Assembly: GCA_050742155.1 (NCBI GenBank)
Contig: JBOGFC010000250.1
Span: 1 to 15,159, forward strand
Source: JBOGFC01 sp050742155
GTDB taxonomy: Bacteria; Actinomycetota; Acidimicrobiia; Spongiisociales; JALYHC01
Direction of reading: 5' to 3'
Length of the DNA stretch: 15,159 bases
The position numbers were made by a program, and so were the translations under genes. The notes below the pieces were generated by a model. The model did not search any database and was not told the origin of the DNA. It was given only the letters and a program-made list of their open reading frames with translations. Each line of letters begins with the position of its first letter. Within the stretch, counting starts at the first letter, position 1. This document shows positions 5,993 through 13,063 of this stretch, piece by piece.

Positions 5993-7222
5993 CTACGGCG
6001 TCATCACGTCGGACAGCTCGGTCCACTGGCCGCCTTCCACCTGGAAGACCGGGGAGCCCTGCATCCCGGCATGGCTCTCGACGGTGAACTCGATCGGGGG
6101 GCTGATGCCGGTCTCGAAGGCCCCCATCTCCTCCAGGGCCGTCTTGATGCTGGGCCCGCTCACGTCTCCGGAGGCCACCACGTTGCCGATCGCCTCGGCC
6201 ATCACCGCCATCGTGTACCAACCCTGGAAGTGGTGCAGGTTGAGATCGGACAAGCCCTGGCCCTCCATGAACTCCTGGGGCTGAGCGAAGCCCTCCGCCT
6301 CCACCGAGGGCGGTGTGAAGGGCTGCACCCCGATCACCCCTTCGGCTGCCTCCCCGGCCAGGTCGATGAAGATCTCGTCGGCGCACCAGTTGAGGCAGAT
6401 CATCTGCACCCCGAGCGCCTGGGTGGCGAGGTCTCGGGCGAGCTGGGCGGCCGGGCTGGAGACGTTCTGCACCACGATGTGGGTCGCCCCCTGCCCCTGC
6501 GCCTGACTCAGCTCACCGATGTAGTCGGTGGCTCCCCCGGGCATCGGGTAGGCCCGGTAGCCGATGTCCAGCCCAGCCTCCTCGATGTAGGCCTGGCCGT
6601 CGGCCACCGGGGAGAGCCCGAAAGGGCTGTCGTGGTGGAAGACCGCCACCTCGGCGGGGCCGTCGGCATTCTCCGAGATCCACTTGAGGGCCACCCGCAT
6701 CTGTTGCGAGTAGCTGGCCGCCACCACGAAGTTGAAGGGGGTCTCTTCGGGGTTGATGAGCTCCTCCGAGTAGGAGGCCGACATGAAGGGGACCTCGTCT
6801 GAGGTGATGCGACCCCGCAGCGCCTCGGTATCACCAGTGCCCCACCCCTGGATGGCGACCGCTCCTTCCGAGATGTACTGCGAGTAGAGCTGCTCGGCGG
6901 TGGCCACGTCGTACTGGTAGTCCTGCCAGGTCAAGTCGATAGGCCGCCCTTCCACCCCACCGCCGCCGTTCAGGAACTCCACATAGGCGCGCATCCCTTC
7001 CGAGTAGGGCACCCCCACGTCGGAGGTAGGGCCGGACAGGTCGAAGAGCGCCCCCACCACGATCCCCTCCCCCTCGGCGGCCGGTGGCCCGGTGGTCCCG
7101 GTCGGGGCAGTGGTCGCCGGAACGCCGGCCGTGGTGGTGCCGGCCGGCTCCGCTCCCCCGCCTCCGCAGGCGGCGGCCACCAGGGCCATCGCAGCCATCA
7201 GCAGCATCAATCGTCTTCGCAT
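5993..7222 (-). CDS. ABC importer substrate-binding lipoprotein, LivK-like (periplasmic-binding-protein type 1)
   Basis: The extracellular receptor that delivers substrate to LivHM. It has 409 residues from ATG 7222. The lipoprotein signal is MRRRLMLLMAAMALVAAAC with the lipid-attachment cysteine at 19. A Gly/Thr/Pro/Ala-rich linker of about 35 residues follows, as is common in actinobacterial lipoproteins. The mature part begins IVVGALFDLSGPTSDVG, the typical PBP1 opening, and continues with GRPIDLTWQDYQYD and VAVFHHDSPFG. ATG 7222 is chosen over a longer in-frame start at 7261 because GGAGG lies 5 nt upstream and the signal peptide begins there. It starts 20 bp after the livM stop. The ligand cannot be told from sequence. 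Confidence 0.93.
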   Translation of the reverse strand: MRRRLMLLMAAMALVAAACGGGGAEPAGTTTAGVPATTAPTGTTGPPAAEGEGIVVGALFDLSGPTSDVGVPYSEGMRAYVEFLNGGGGVEGRPIDLTWQDYQYDVATAEQLYSQYISEGAVAIQGWGTGDTEALRGRITSDEVPFMSASYSEELINPEETPFNFVVAASYSQQMRVALKWISENADGPAEVAVFHHDSPFGLSPVADGQAYIEEAGLDIGYRAYPMPGGATDYIGELSQAQGQGATHIVVQNVSSPAAQLARDLATQALGVQMICLNWCADEIFIDLAGEAAEGVIGVQPFTPPSVEAEGFAQPQEFMEGQGLSDLNLHHFQGWYTMAVMAEAIGNVVASGDVSGPSIKTALEEMGAFETGISPPIEFTVESHAGMQGSPVFQVEGGQWTELSDVMTP

Positions 7223-7232
7223 CCCTTCCTCC
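7223..7232 (-). promoter_or_regulatory. Strong ribosome-binding site of the binding-protein gene
   Basis: GGAGGAAGGG on the minus strand, with its GGAGG core 5 nt before the ATG. It is the clearest Shine-Dalgarno in the operon and fixes the start at 7222. It fits the usual need for more binding protein than permease. Confidence 0.8.
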
Positions 7233-7242
7233 TTTTCCTTGA

Positions 7243-8295
7243 TCAGTACCGGAACGGCCACAGCCGAACATAGTCCTTCATGCGCTGCCAGATACGGGCC
7301 AGCCCGCGCGGCTCGAAGATCAGGAACAGGACGATCACCAGCCCGAACACCCCCAGCTGGATGGCCGGCAGCTCCCGCGTAACGACCGGCAGGGTGTCGC
7401 GCAGGGTGCGGCCCAGCTGCCGGATGAAGGCATCGACGCCGATCATGAAGGCGGCCCCATAGATGGAGCCGGCCACACTACCCAAGCCGCCCACGATGAT
7501 CATCGCTAGGTAGAGGATCGAGACATCGAGGGTGAAGCGCTCCCAGGTGACGATGGAGCGGTAGTGGGCGAGGAGCGCCCCGGCCAAACCGACGAACCCC
7601 GAGGAGGCCGCGAAGGCCAGCAACTTGTAGCGCCACACGTCCACCCCGATGACCTCTGCGGCGATGTCCTGGTCGCGGATGGCGACGAAGGCCCGGCCCA
7701 GCCCGGTGCGGAAGAGGTTGGTGGCGGCCAGGGCGGCCACCACTCCCAAGGCCACGATCACCCAGTACCAGCGGAAGTCGCCCCGCAGGGCGAAGCCGAA
7801 GAGCTCCGGCTGGGGCACCACGAGTGCCGCCACCCCCCCGGTGATCCCCAGGGGGTCGTTGCGCACCAGATAGAGGATGATGAACTGCGAGGCGAGCGTG
7901 GCGATGGCGAGGTAGAGCCCCTTGAGGCGCAGGGCCGGCAGGCCGAAGAACGCCCCCACCAGGGCGGCGACGAGGATGGCGGCCAGCATGGCCACCGGGG
8001 TGGGCAACCCGAGGCGAGCCACCAGCAGCCCCGAGGTGTAGGCCCCCACCGCCAGGAAGCCTCCCTGGCCCAGGCTGATCTGGCCGGTGAAGCCGGTGAG
8101 AATGTTGAGTCCGATGGCGCCGATGGCCGCCACCCCGATCTGGTTGATCACCGTCAACCAAAAGGGGCTAGCCAAGAAGGGCACCGCCACCAGGCCCCCC
8201 ACCACCAGTGCCAGCCGGGCGTACTCGGCCCGGGTGTGACGGAGGGCCAGCTCGGTCCGGTAGTCGGTGTGGAAGATCCCGGTGGCGGTAGCCAT
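7243..8295 (-). CDS. livM: HAAT-type ABC importer permease, LivM-like
   Basis: The second membrane subunit of the importer, 350 residues from ATG 8295. After a hydrophilic N-terminus of about 28 residues (GIFHTDYRTELALRHTRAEY) it has multiple hydrophobic segments. LivM landmarks are LNILTGFTGQISLGQGGFLAVGAYT, the loop RLKGLYLAIATLA, and GGLGSVAGSIYGA, the cytoplasmic coupling region that contacts the ATPases. It ends RLWPFRY. Its start is 4 bp after the livH stop with no clear ribosome-binding site, so translational coupling is likely. Confidence 0.94.
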   Translation of the reverse strand: MATATGIFHTDYRTELALRHTRAEYARLALVVGGLVAVPFLASPFWLTVINQIGVAAIGAIGLNILTGFTGQISLGQGGFLAVGAYTSGLLVARLGLPTPVAMLAAILVAALVGAFFGLPALRLKGLYLAIATLASQFIILYLVRNDPLGITGGVAALVVPQPELFGFALRGDFRWYWVIVALGVVAALAATNLFRTGLGRAFVAIRDQDIAAEVIGVDVWRYKLLAFAASSGFVGLAGALLAHYRSIVTWERFTLDVSILYLAMIIVGGLGSVAGSIYGAAFMIGVDAFIRQLGRTLRDTLPVVTRELPAIQLGVFGLVIVLFLIFEPRGLARIWQRMKDYVRLWPFRY

Positions 8296-8299
8296 GGGG

Positions 8300-9172
8300 T
8301 TAGACCCGCTCGATCCGCACCTGGCCGAACAGGCCGTACGGCTTGACCATCAGGATGAGGACCAGGACCACAAAAGGGATCACCTGCTGCAAGCCGCCCC
8401 CCACGTATGCGGCCGTATAGGGGATGAGCACCCCGATGATGGCCCCGCCCAACATGGTGCCGGCCACCGAGTCCAGCCCGCCCAGGATCACCACCGGGAA
8501 GACGACGAGGCCGAAGTCGGCCACCTCGCCGGAGACGCCGGTGATGTTGGCCACCAGCACCCCCCCGATCACCGCGCTCATCGCCGCCAGCGCCCAGGCC
8601 ATGGCGAACACGCGAGGAACGCTGATCCCCATCGTCATGGCCGCCTGCTGGTCGTCGGCCACCGCCCGCATGGCGATGCCGTGTCGGGAACGGCGGAAGA
8701 ACACCGTGAAGGCACCCAACGCCACCGCCGCCAGCAGGATGGCCCAAAGACGATTGGTGGGGACCAGGGCGCCCACCACGTCGGTGGTGCCCCCGGGGAT
8801 GAAGGCCGGCATCCGGCGGGGGGTGGTACCGAAGCGCACCTGCACCAGCGCCCGCAGCACCGCCGCCAGCCCGATGGTGACCATGATCACCGCGATGGCC
8901 GACTCCCCCACCATGGGTCGCAACACCAGTCGCTCGATGATCAACCCCAGCACCACCGCCACCACCACCCCCACCAGCACCGCCACCGTCCAGTGCAACT
9001 CGTAGACCTCGATGGCGGCGTAGATGGTGTAGGCGCCGATCAGCAGGAACTCGCCCTGGGCGAAGTTGATCACCCCGGTGGCCTTGTAGATGAGGGCGAA
9101 CCCCAGGGCGGCCAGGGCGAGGATGGCCCCGTTGGCCAGCCCGATCACGGTGAGCTGGATGAAGGTATCCAC
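8300..9172 (-). CDS. livH: HAAT-type ABC importer permease, LivH-like
   Basis: The first membrane subunit of the importer, 290 residues from GTG 9172, the normal LivH length. It opens VDTFIQLTVIGLANGAILALAALGFALIYKATG, the conserved first membrane span, followed by INFAQGEFLLIGAYT. The coupling motif GGLDSVAGTMLGGAIIG lies in the C-terminal third, and it ends KPYGLFGQVRIERV. The open frame runs further upstream into the acyl-CoA synthetase gene, but homology begins at this GTG. It starts 20 bp after the synthetase stop with only a weak ribosome-binding site. Confidence 0.94.
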   Translation of the reverse strand: MDTFIQLTVIGLANGAILALAALGFALIYKATGVINFAQGEFLLIGAYTIYAAIEVYELHWTVAVLVGVVVAVVLGLIIERLVLRPMVGESAIAVIMVTIGLAAVLRALVQVRFGTTPRRMPAFIPGGTTDVVGALVPTNRLWAILLAAVALGAFTVFFRRSRHGIAMRAVADDQQAAMTMGISVPRVFAMAWALAAMSAVIGGVLVANITGVSGEVADFGLVVFPVVILGGLDSVAGTMLGGAIIGVLIPYTAAYVGGGLQQVIPFVVLVLILMVKPYGLFGQVRIERV

Positions 9173-9192
9173 TACCTGGACATCCGGCTCAC

Positions 9193-11133
9193 CTACCCGC
9201 TCCAGACATAGCGGCGCCGGTGGGCCGAGGGGGTGAAGTCGTCCATTGCCATGATCCGGAGGTCGATCTCCCGCTGGGCGGTGGAGCCGTCCTGGTAGGT
9301 GATGGTGGTGGTGACCCTCACGCGCTCCTGGTCGCCGTAGAGCGCCTCGATGATCGTCCCGTAGCGCTGGTTGATGGTGCGCCGCCTCACCTTGCGGGTG
9401 CGGGTGATCTCCTCCTCGTCGGGGTCGAGCTGCTTGTGGAGCAGCACGAAGCTCCGGACCCGGGCACCCACGGGGAGGTCCTGGTTGGCCCGCTCCACGT
9501 CGTCGGCCACCAGCCGGTACACCTCGGGCTTCTGGGCGAGGTCGGTGTAGGTGGTGTAGCCGAGGTGCTCCCGCTCGGCCCAGGTCCCCACCGTCTGGGC
9601 GTCGATCGTGATGATGGCCGCCACGTAGGGCCACTCGCCCCCGAACACCACCGCCTCCTCCACGTAGGGGCTGAATTTGAGCTTGTTCTCGATGAAGGCC
9701 GGGGAGAACCGGGTCCCGTCGGCCATCTGCATCACGTCCTTGGCCCTATCGATCACCACCAGGTGCCCCGATTCCAGGTAGCCGGCGTCCCCGGTGTGCA
9801 GCCATCCCTCTGCGTCGAGCGCCTCCCGAGTGGCCTCTCGGTTCTCGTAGTAACCCTGGAAGACGGCCGGGGAGCGAAGCAGGATCTCCCCGTCCTCGGC
9901 GATGCGCAGCTCCGTGCCGGGGATTGGAGTCCCCACGGTGGGGAAACGGATGTCGCCATCCCGGTGCATGACCGCGATCCCGCAGATCTCCGTCTGCCCG
10001 TAGATCTGCTTGAGGTTCACCCCGATGGCGTGGTAGAAGCGGAACACGTCTGGGCCCAACGGGGCGCCTCCGGTGTAGGCGCGACGCAACCGGGCCAGCC
10101 CCAACTGGTCCCGCACCGGGCGGAGCGCCACCCAGTCGGCCAGGCGGTGCAGGGCCCCGAGCCACCAAGGGGCTGGCTTCCCACGCACCCGATGCTCTGC
10201 CATCCGCTCCCCGATCCCGTAGCCCCAGGCGAAGATACGTCGCTTCACCCACCCGGCCTCCCCGATCCGCACCTGCACCGCCGAGAGCAGGCTCTCCCAG
10301 ATGCGGGGCGGGCTGAACATCACGTTGGGGCCGATCTCCCGCAGGTCGGCCTGCACGGTGGCCGCCTCCTCGGGGAAGCTGAGCGTGAATGCGGCCTGCA
10401 GCCCACAGGCCACCGCCAGCATCTGCTCCCCAATCCATGCCAGCGGTAGGAAGCTCACGTAGCGATCGTCGCTCGACATCGGGTCTTCCTCCATGAGCTG
10501 GCTCCCCATGGCCATCAGGTTGGCGTGGCTGAGCATGGCCAGCTTGGGTCGCCCGGTGGTGCCGGAAGTGGTGGAGATGATGGCGATGTCTCGGTCACGG
10601 CCGGCCGCCACCTGCTCGTCCAGCCAGCCGGGGTGGGAGCGTTCGTACGGGCGGCCCGCCTCCTCGACGGCGGTGAACTCCACCAGGTAGTCGAGCCCGT
10701 AGTCCCGGAGGCCGCGGGGGTCGTAGTACACCACCCGCTCCACCGTCTCCAGCCTGTCCCAGAGCTCCACCAGCTTGTCGACCTGCTCCTGGTCCTCGGC
10801 CACCACGGTCCGTACCCGGGCATGGTCGAGGATGTGGAGCACCTCCTCGCCGATCGAGGTGGGGTAGATCCCCACGGTGGCCCCGCCGAGAGACTGCACG
10901 GCCAGCTCGCTGATCAGCCATTCGGGCCGGTTGTCACCGAGGACCGCCACCACCTCGCCGGCCTGGACGTCGAGGGCGGCGAGCCCGTGGGCGAAGTCTC
11001 GCACCCGCTGGTAGTACTGGCGCCAGGTGATGGGCTGCCAGATGCCGTAGCGCTTCTCCTGGAGGGCGACCCGGTCGTCCCCGTACTTCCCGGCCAGCTC
11101 GGCGAGCAGCTGAGGAAACGTGCTCCCGCTCAT
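9193..11133 (-). CDS. Long-chain acyl-CoA synthetase (AMP-forming, FadD15/ACSL-like)
   Basis: Activates a carboxylic acid to acyl-AMP and then acyl-CoA in the cytoplasm. The product has 646 residues. Motifs: A3 TTSGTTGRPK (188-197), A5 YGQTE (378-382), A7 HTGDAG (446-451), A8 starting DRAKDVMQMADGTRFSPAFIENKLK (462-486), and A10 ITRTRKVRRRTINQRY (576-591) with the catalytic lysine at 581. All key residues are present, so it should be active. A tail of about 45 residues after A10 (from RVRVTTTITYQDGST, 604-618, to the end) is beyond the usual end near IIEALY. The ATG overlaps the livG stop as ATGA, so translation is coupled. Its position inside the importer operon suggests it activates the imported acid; chain type is unknown. 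Confidence 0.93.
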   Translation of the reverse strand: MSGSTFPQLLAELAGKYGDDRVALQEKRYGIWQPITWRQYYQRVRDFAHGLAALDVQAGEVVAVLGDNRPEWLISELAVQSLGGATVGIYPTSIGEEVLHILDHARVRTVVAEDQEQVDKLVELWDRLETVERVVYYDPRGLRDYGLDYLVEFTAVEEAGRPYERSHPGWLDEQVAAGRDRDIAIISTTSGTTGRPKLAMLSHANLMAMGSQLMEEDPMSSDDRYVSFLPLAWIGEQMLAVACGLQAAFTLSFPEEAATVQADLREIGPNVMFSPPRIWESLLSAVQVRIGEAGWVKRRIFAWGYGIGERMAEHRVRGKPAPWWLGALHRLADWVALRPVRDQLGLARLRRAYTGGAPLGPDVFRFYHAIGVNLKQIYGQTEICGIAVMHRDGDIRFPTVGTPIPGTELRIAEDGEILLRSPAVFQGYYENREATREALDAEGWLHTGDAGYLESGHLVVIDRAKDVMQMADGTRFSPAFIENKLKFSPYVEEAVVFGGEWPYVAAIITIDAQTVGTWAEREHLGYTTYTDLAQKPEVYRLVADDVERANQDLPVGARVRSFVLLHKQLDPDEEEITRTRKVRRRTINQRYGTIIEALYGDQERVRVTTTITYQDGSTAQREIDLRIMAMDDFTPSAHRRRYVWSG

Positions 11134-11993
11134 CGGCGTCGACCCTCGCCCAGGTAGGCGTCGATCACCCCCGGATCGTCCTGCACCTCCTCGGGCGGGC
11201 CGTCGGCGATCTTGCGTCCGAAGTCGAGCACCGACACCCGGTCGGAGATGTCCATCACCACCCCCATGTCGTGCTCGATCAAGAGCACGGTCACTCCCGC
11301 CTGGTGGTTGACGTCCAGGATGAAGCGGGCGATGTCCTCCTTCTCCTCGGCATTCATGCCCGCCATCGGCTCGTCGAGCAGCAGCAGCGCCGGCTGGAGG
11401 GCCAGGGCCCGGCCGAGCTCGACCCGCTTCTGGAACCCGTACGAGAGCGAGCCGACCGGCTTGCGCCGCACCGCCTGGATCTCCAGGAAATCGACCACCT
11501 CTTCGACCAGCCGGCGGTGCTCGATCTCCTGGCGTCGGGCGGGCCCGAGATAGAGGAGCGATCGGAACAGGCCATGACGCAGGTGGACGTGGCGCCCCAA
11601 GAGCAGGTTCTCGAGGACGGTCATGTGCTTGAAGAGCTCGATGTTCTGGAAGGTGCGGGCCACCCCCCACTCGGCGATGCGGCTGGGACGGGCCCTGGTG
11701 AGCTCCTCGGTGGCCCGGCCGGTATGGAGCCGGATGCGGCCGCGCTGTGGACGGTAGAGCCCGCTGATGCAGTTGAGGAAACTGGTCTTACCGGCCCCGT
11801 TGGGGCCGATGATGGCGTGGACGGTGCCCTGAAGGACCGCGAGGTCGAGGTCCTGGAGCGCTCTCACCCCGCCGAAGCGAAGGCTCACCCCTTCGGCCTG
11901 CAGCTGCAAGGCGCCCGGCTCGAGCTCGCTGCCGTTGAGGTCGTACCGGTAGGCCCTGGAGAAGGTCCGCGCCGTGGTCCGCCCGCTGTCCAC
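11130..11993 (-). CDS. livG: HAAT-type ABC importer ATPase, LivG-like
   Basis: The second nucleotide-binding subunit, about 287 residues. Seen: Walker A GPNGAGKT (about 63-70), Q-loop region ARTFQNIELF, signature LSYGFQKRVELGRAL (about 183-197), Walker B LLLLDEP (about 203-209), and LIEHDMGVVM with the H-loop histidine. A non-conserved N-terminal extension of about 30 residues precedes LQLQAEGVSLRFGG. The start is uncertain: GTG 11993 is used; the adjacent TTG 11996 is possible. A TANNNT hexamer, TAGCCT (12008-12003), lies 6-9 nt upstream and there is no clear ribosome-binding site, so leaderless initiation is possible. It is the first gene of the operon and overlaps the acyl-CoA synthetase gene by 4 bp. 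Confidence 0.92.
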   Translation of the reverse strand: MDSGRTTARTFSRAYRYDLNGSELEPGALQLQAEGVSLRFGGVRALQDLDLAVLQGTVHAIIGPNGAGKTSFLNCISGLYRPQRGRIRLHTGRATEELTRARPSRIAEWGVARTFQNIELFKHMTVLENLLLGRHVHLRHGLFRSLLYLGPARRQEIEHRRLVEEVVDFLEIQAVRRKPVGSLSYGFQKRVELGRALALQPALLLLDEPMAGMNAEEKEDIARFILDVNHQAGVTVLLIEHDMGVVMDISDRVSVLDFGRKIADGPPEEVQDDPGVIDAYLGEGRRR

Positions 11994-12039
11994 CAAGCCG
12001 GTAGGCTACCCAACTCCCATCCACCCCGTCCCGGCAGCA

Positions 12040-12086
12040 AACCTAATCGTCTAGTGGACCGCGGCGGTCCAGCCAAGCATTAGGTT
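12040..12086 (-). promoter_or_regulatory. Concentric palindrome with promoter-like spacing upstream of the liv operon
   Basis: Outer arms AACCTAAT (12040-12047) and ATTAGGTT (12079-12086) are a perfect inverted repeat. Inner arms GGACCG (12056-12061) and CGGTCC (12065-12070) are another, and both share the centre 12063. Read toward livG, TTGGCT (12076-12071) and TAGACG (12053-12048) are 17 nt apart and bracket the inner palindrome. This could be an operator within a promoter. A hairpin terminator for holA is the alternative, but no T-run longer than three follows. The right outer arm overlaps the holA stop codon. Confidence 0.45.
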
Positions 12087-13063
12087 CGGGCGCCGCCGTA
12101 CCAGCGGCAGAGGGCCACCGTCAGGCGCTCCATGGTGAGGCGATGGGTCTCCTCCGGGGCGCTCTTGAGATGGGCGTCGGCGCGGGCCAGGGCGTCCAGG
12201 GCCTTGCGTAGCTCGCCGTTGGAGGTGCGGGTGCGCTGCCCCCAGGCCTTGCGCACCGTGTAGTGCTCGGCCGAGCTGCCCGCCCAGAGGGCGAAGGTCT
12301 CCAGATCGGGGGCGGCGGCGGCCAAGGCCCGGCGGCGCAGGTCGTTCTCGAGGAAGGCCAGCAGCTGAAGAGGGTGGCCGTGGGTCAGGAAGTCGGCCAA
12401 TCGCCGCAGGGCCTGGCCCGTGTCGCCCGCAGAGACGGCATCGGCGTAGTGCCACATAGGCTCGTCGGGACGGTTGCGAAAGCGCTCCAGGATCGTCTCC
12501 CGGGTGATCGGCCCGCTGGACGAGGCCAGTTGGTCCAGGGCCTGCGAGAGCCCGGCCACGTCAGAGCCGAAGCGCTGCACGAGGGCCTCCACGGCCTCCT
12601 GGGAGAGCTTCATCCGTCGGCGCCGCAGCTCCTCGGCCAGCCGGCCGGCCGCGTCCCGCTCCCGCAGCTTCTTCACCGACAGGACCTCCCCGCTCTGCCG
12701 GACCGCCTTGGCGAGAGGGGCGGGCAGGGCGCCGGTCGACACGAACGCCACCGTCACCGCCTCGGCATCGAGGTCGGCGGCCAGCTCGCCGAGCACCTCC
12801 GCCTCGGCCCTTTGAAGGTTCTCGGCGTCGACCACCAGCACCCCCCGACGGCCTCCGAACAATGATGGGCTCTGCAAGGCGGGAACCAGGGACCGCATCA
12901 CCTCCCGCAGCCCCTCCTCGTCCGATCCCCGGGGGGGCACGTCCACCCGGACCACCTCCGACACATCCGCCTGCTGGAACACGCCGCGGGCGCGCTCCAG
13001 CATCTCCTGCCGCTCGCCCGGCCCGGCGTCCCTGGGCCCCTGCACGTGCATCAGCGCCTTCAT
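12080..13063 (-). CDS. holA: DNA polymerase III subunit delta (clamp loader)
   Basis: The delta subunit opens the beta sliding clamp within the clamp-loader complex. It has 327 residues from ATG 13063. Seen: domain I with ALMHVQG, SPSLFGGRRGVLVVDAENLQ, and AVTVAFVSTGALPAPLAKAV; then SVKKLRERDAAGRLAEEL; domain II with LSQEAVEALVQRFGSDVAGLSQALDQLA, the helical region typical of delta; then domain III with DAVSAGDTGQALRRLADFLTHGHPLQLLAFLENDLRR. The start overlaps the comEC stop as ATGA, the common comEC-holA coupling in bacteria, and explains the lack of a ribosome-binding site. Its N-terminal motif is divergent from the usual G-E/D-E pattern. Rated high on combined motif layout and synteny. Confidence 0.92.
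   Translation of the reverse strand: MKALMHVQGPRDAGPGERQEMLERARGVFQQADVSEVVRVDVPPRGSDEEGLREVMRSLVPALQSPSLFGGRRGVLVVDAENLQRAEAEVLGELAADLDAEAVTVAFVSTGALPAPLAKAVRQSGEVLSVKKLRERDAAGRLAEELRRRRMKLSQEAVEALVQRFGSDVAGLSQALDQLASSSGPITRETILERFRNRPDEPMWHYADAVSAGDTGQALRRLADFLTHGHPLQLLAFLENDLRRRALAAAAPDLETFALWAGSSAEHYTVRKAWGQRTRTSNGELRKALDALARADAHLKSAPEETHRLTMERLTVALCRWYGGART

Noticed and set aside
9173..9634. Longer livH start running into the synthetase gene
   Set aside because: The upstream extension is out-of-frame synthetase sequence; LivH homology begins at the GTG at 9172.
9220..10449. Long plus-strand open frame opposite the acyl-CoA synthetase
   Set aside because: No family features; it is the antisense shadow of a gene with all its motifs intact.
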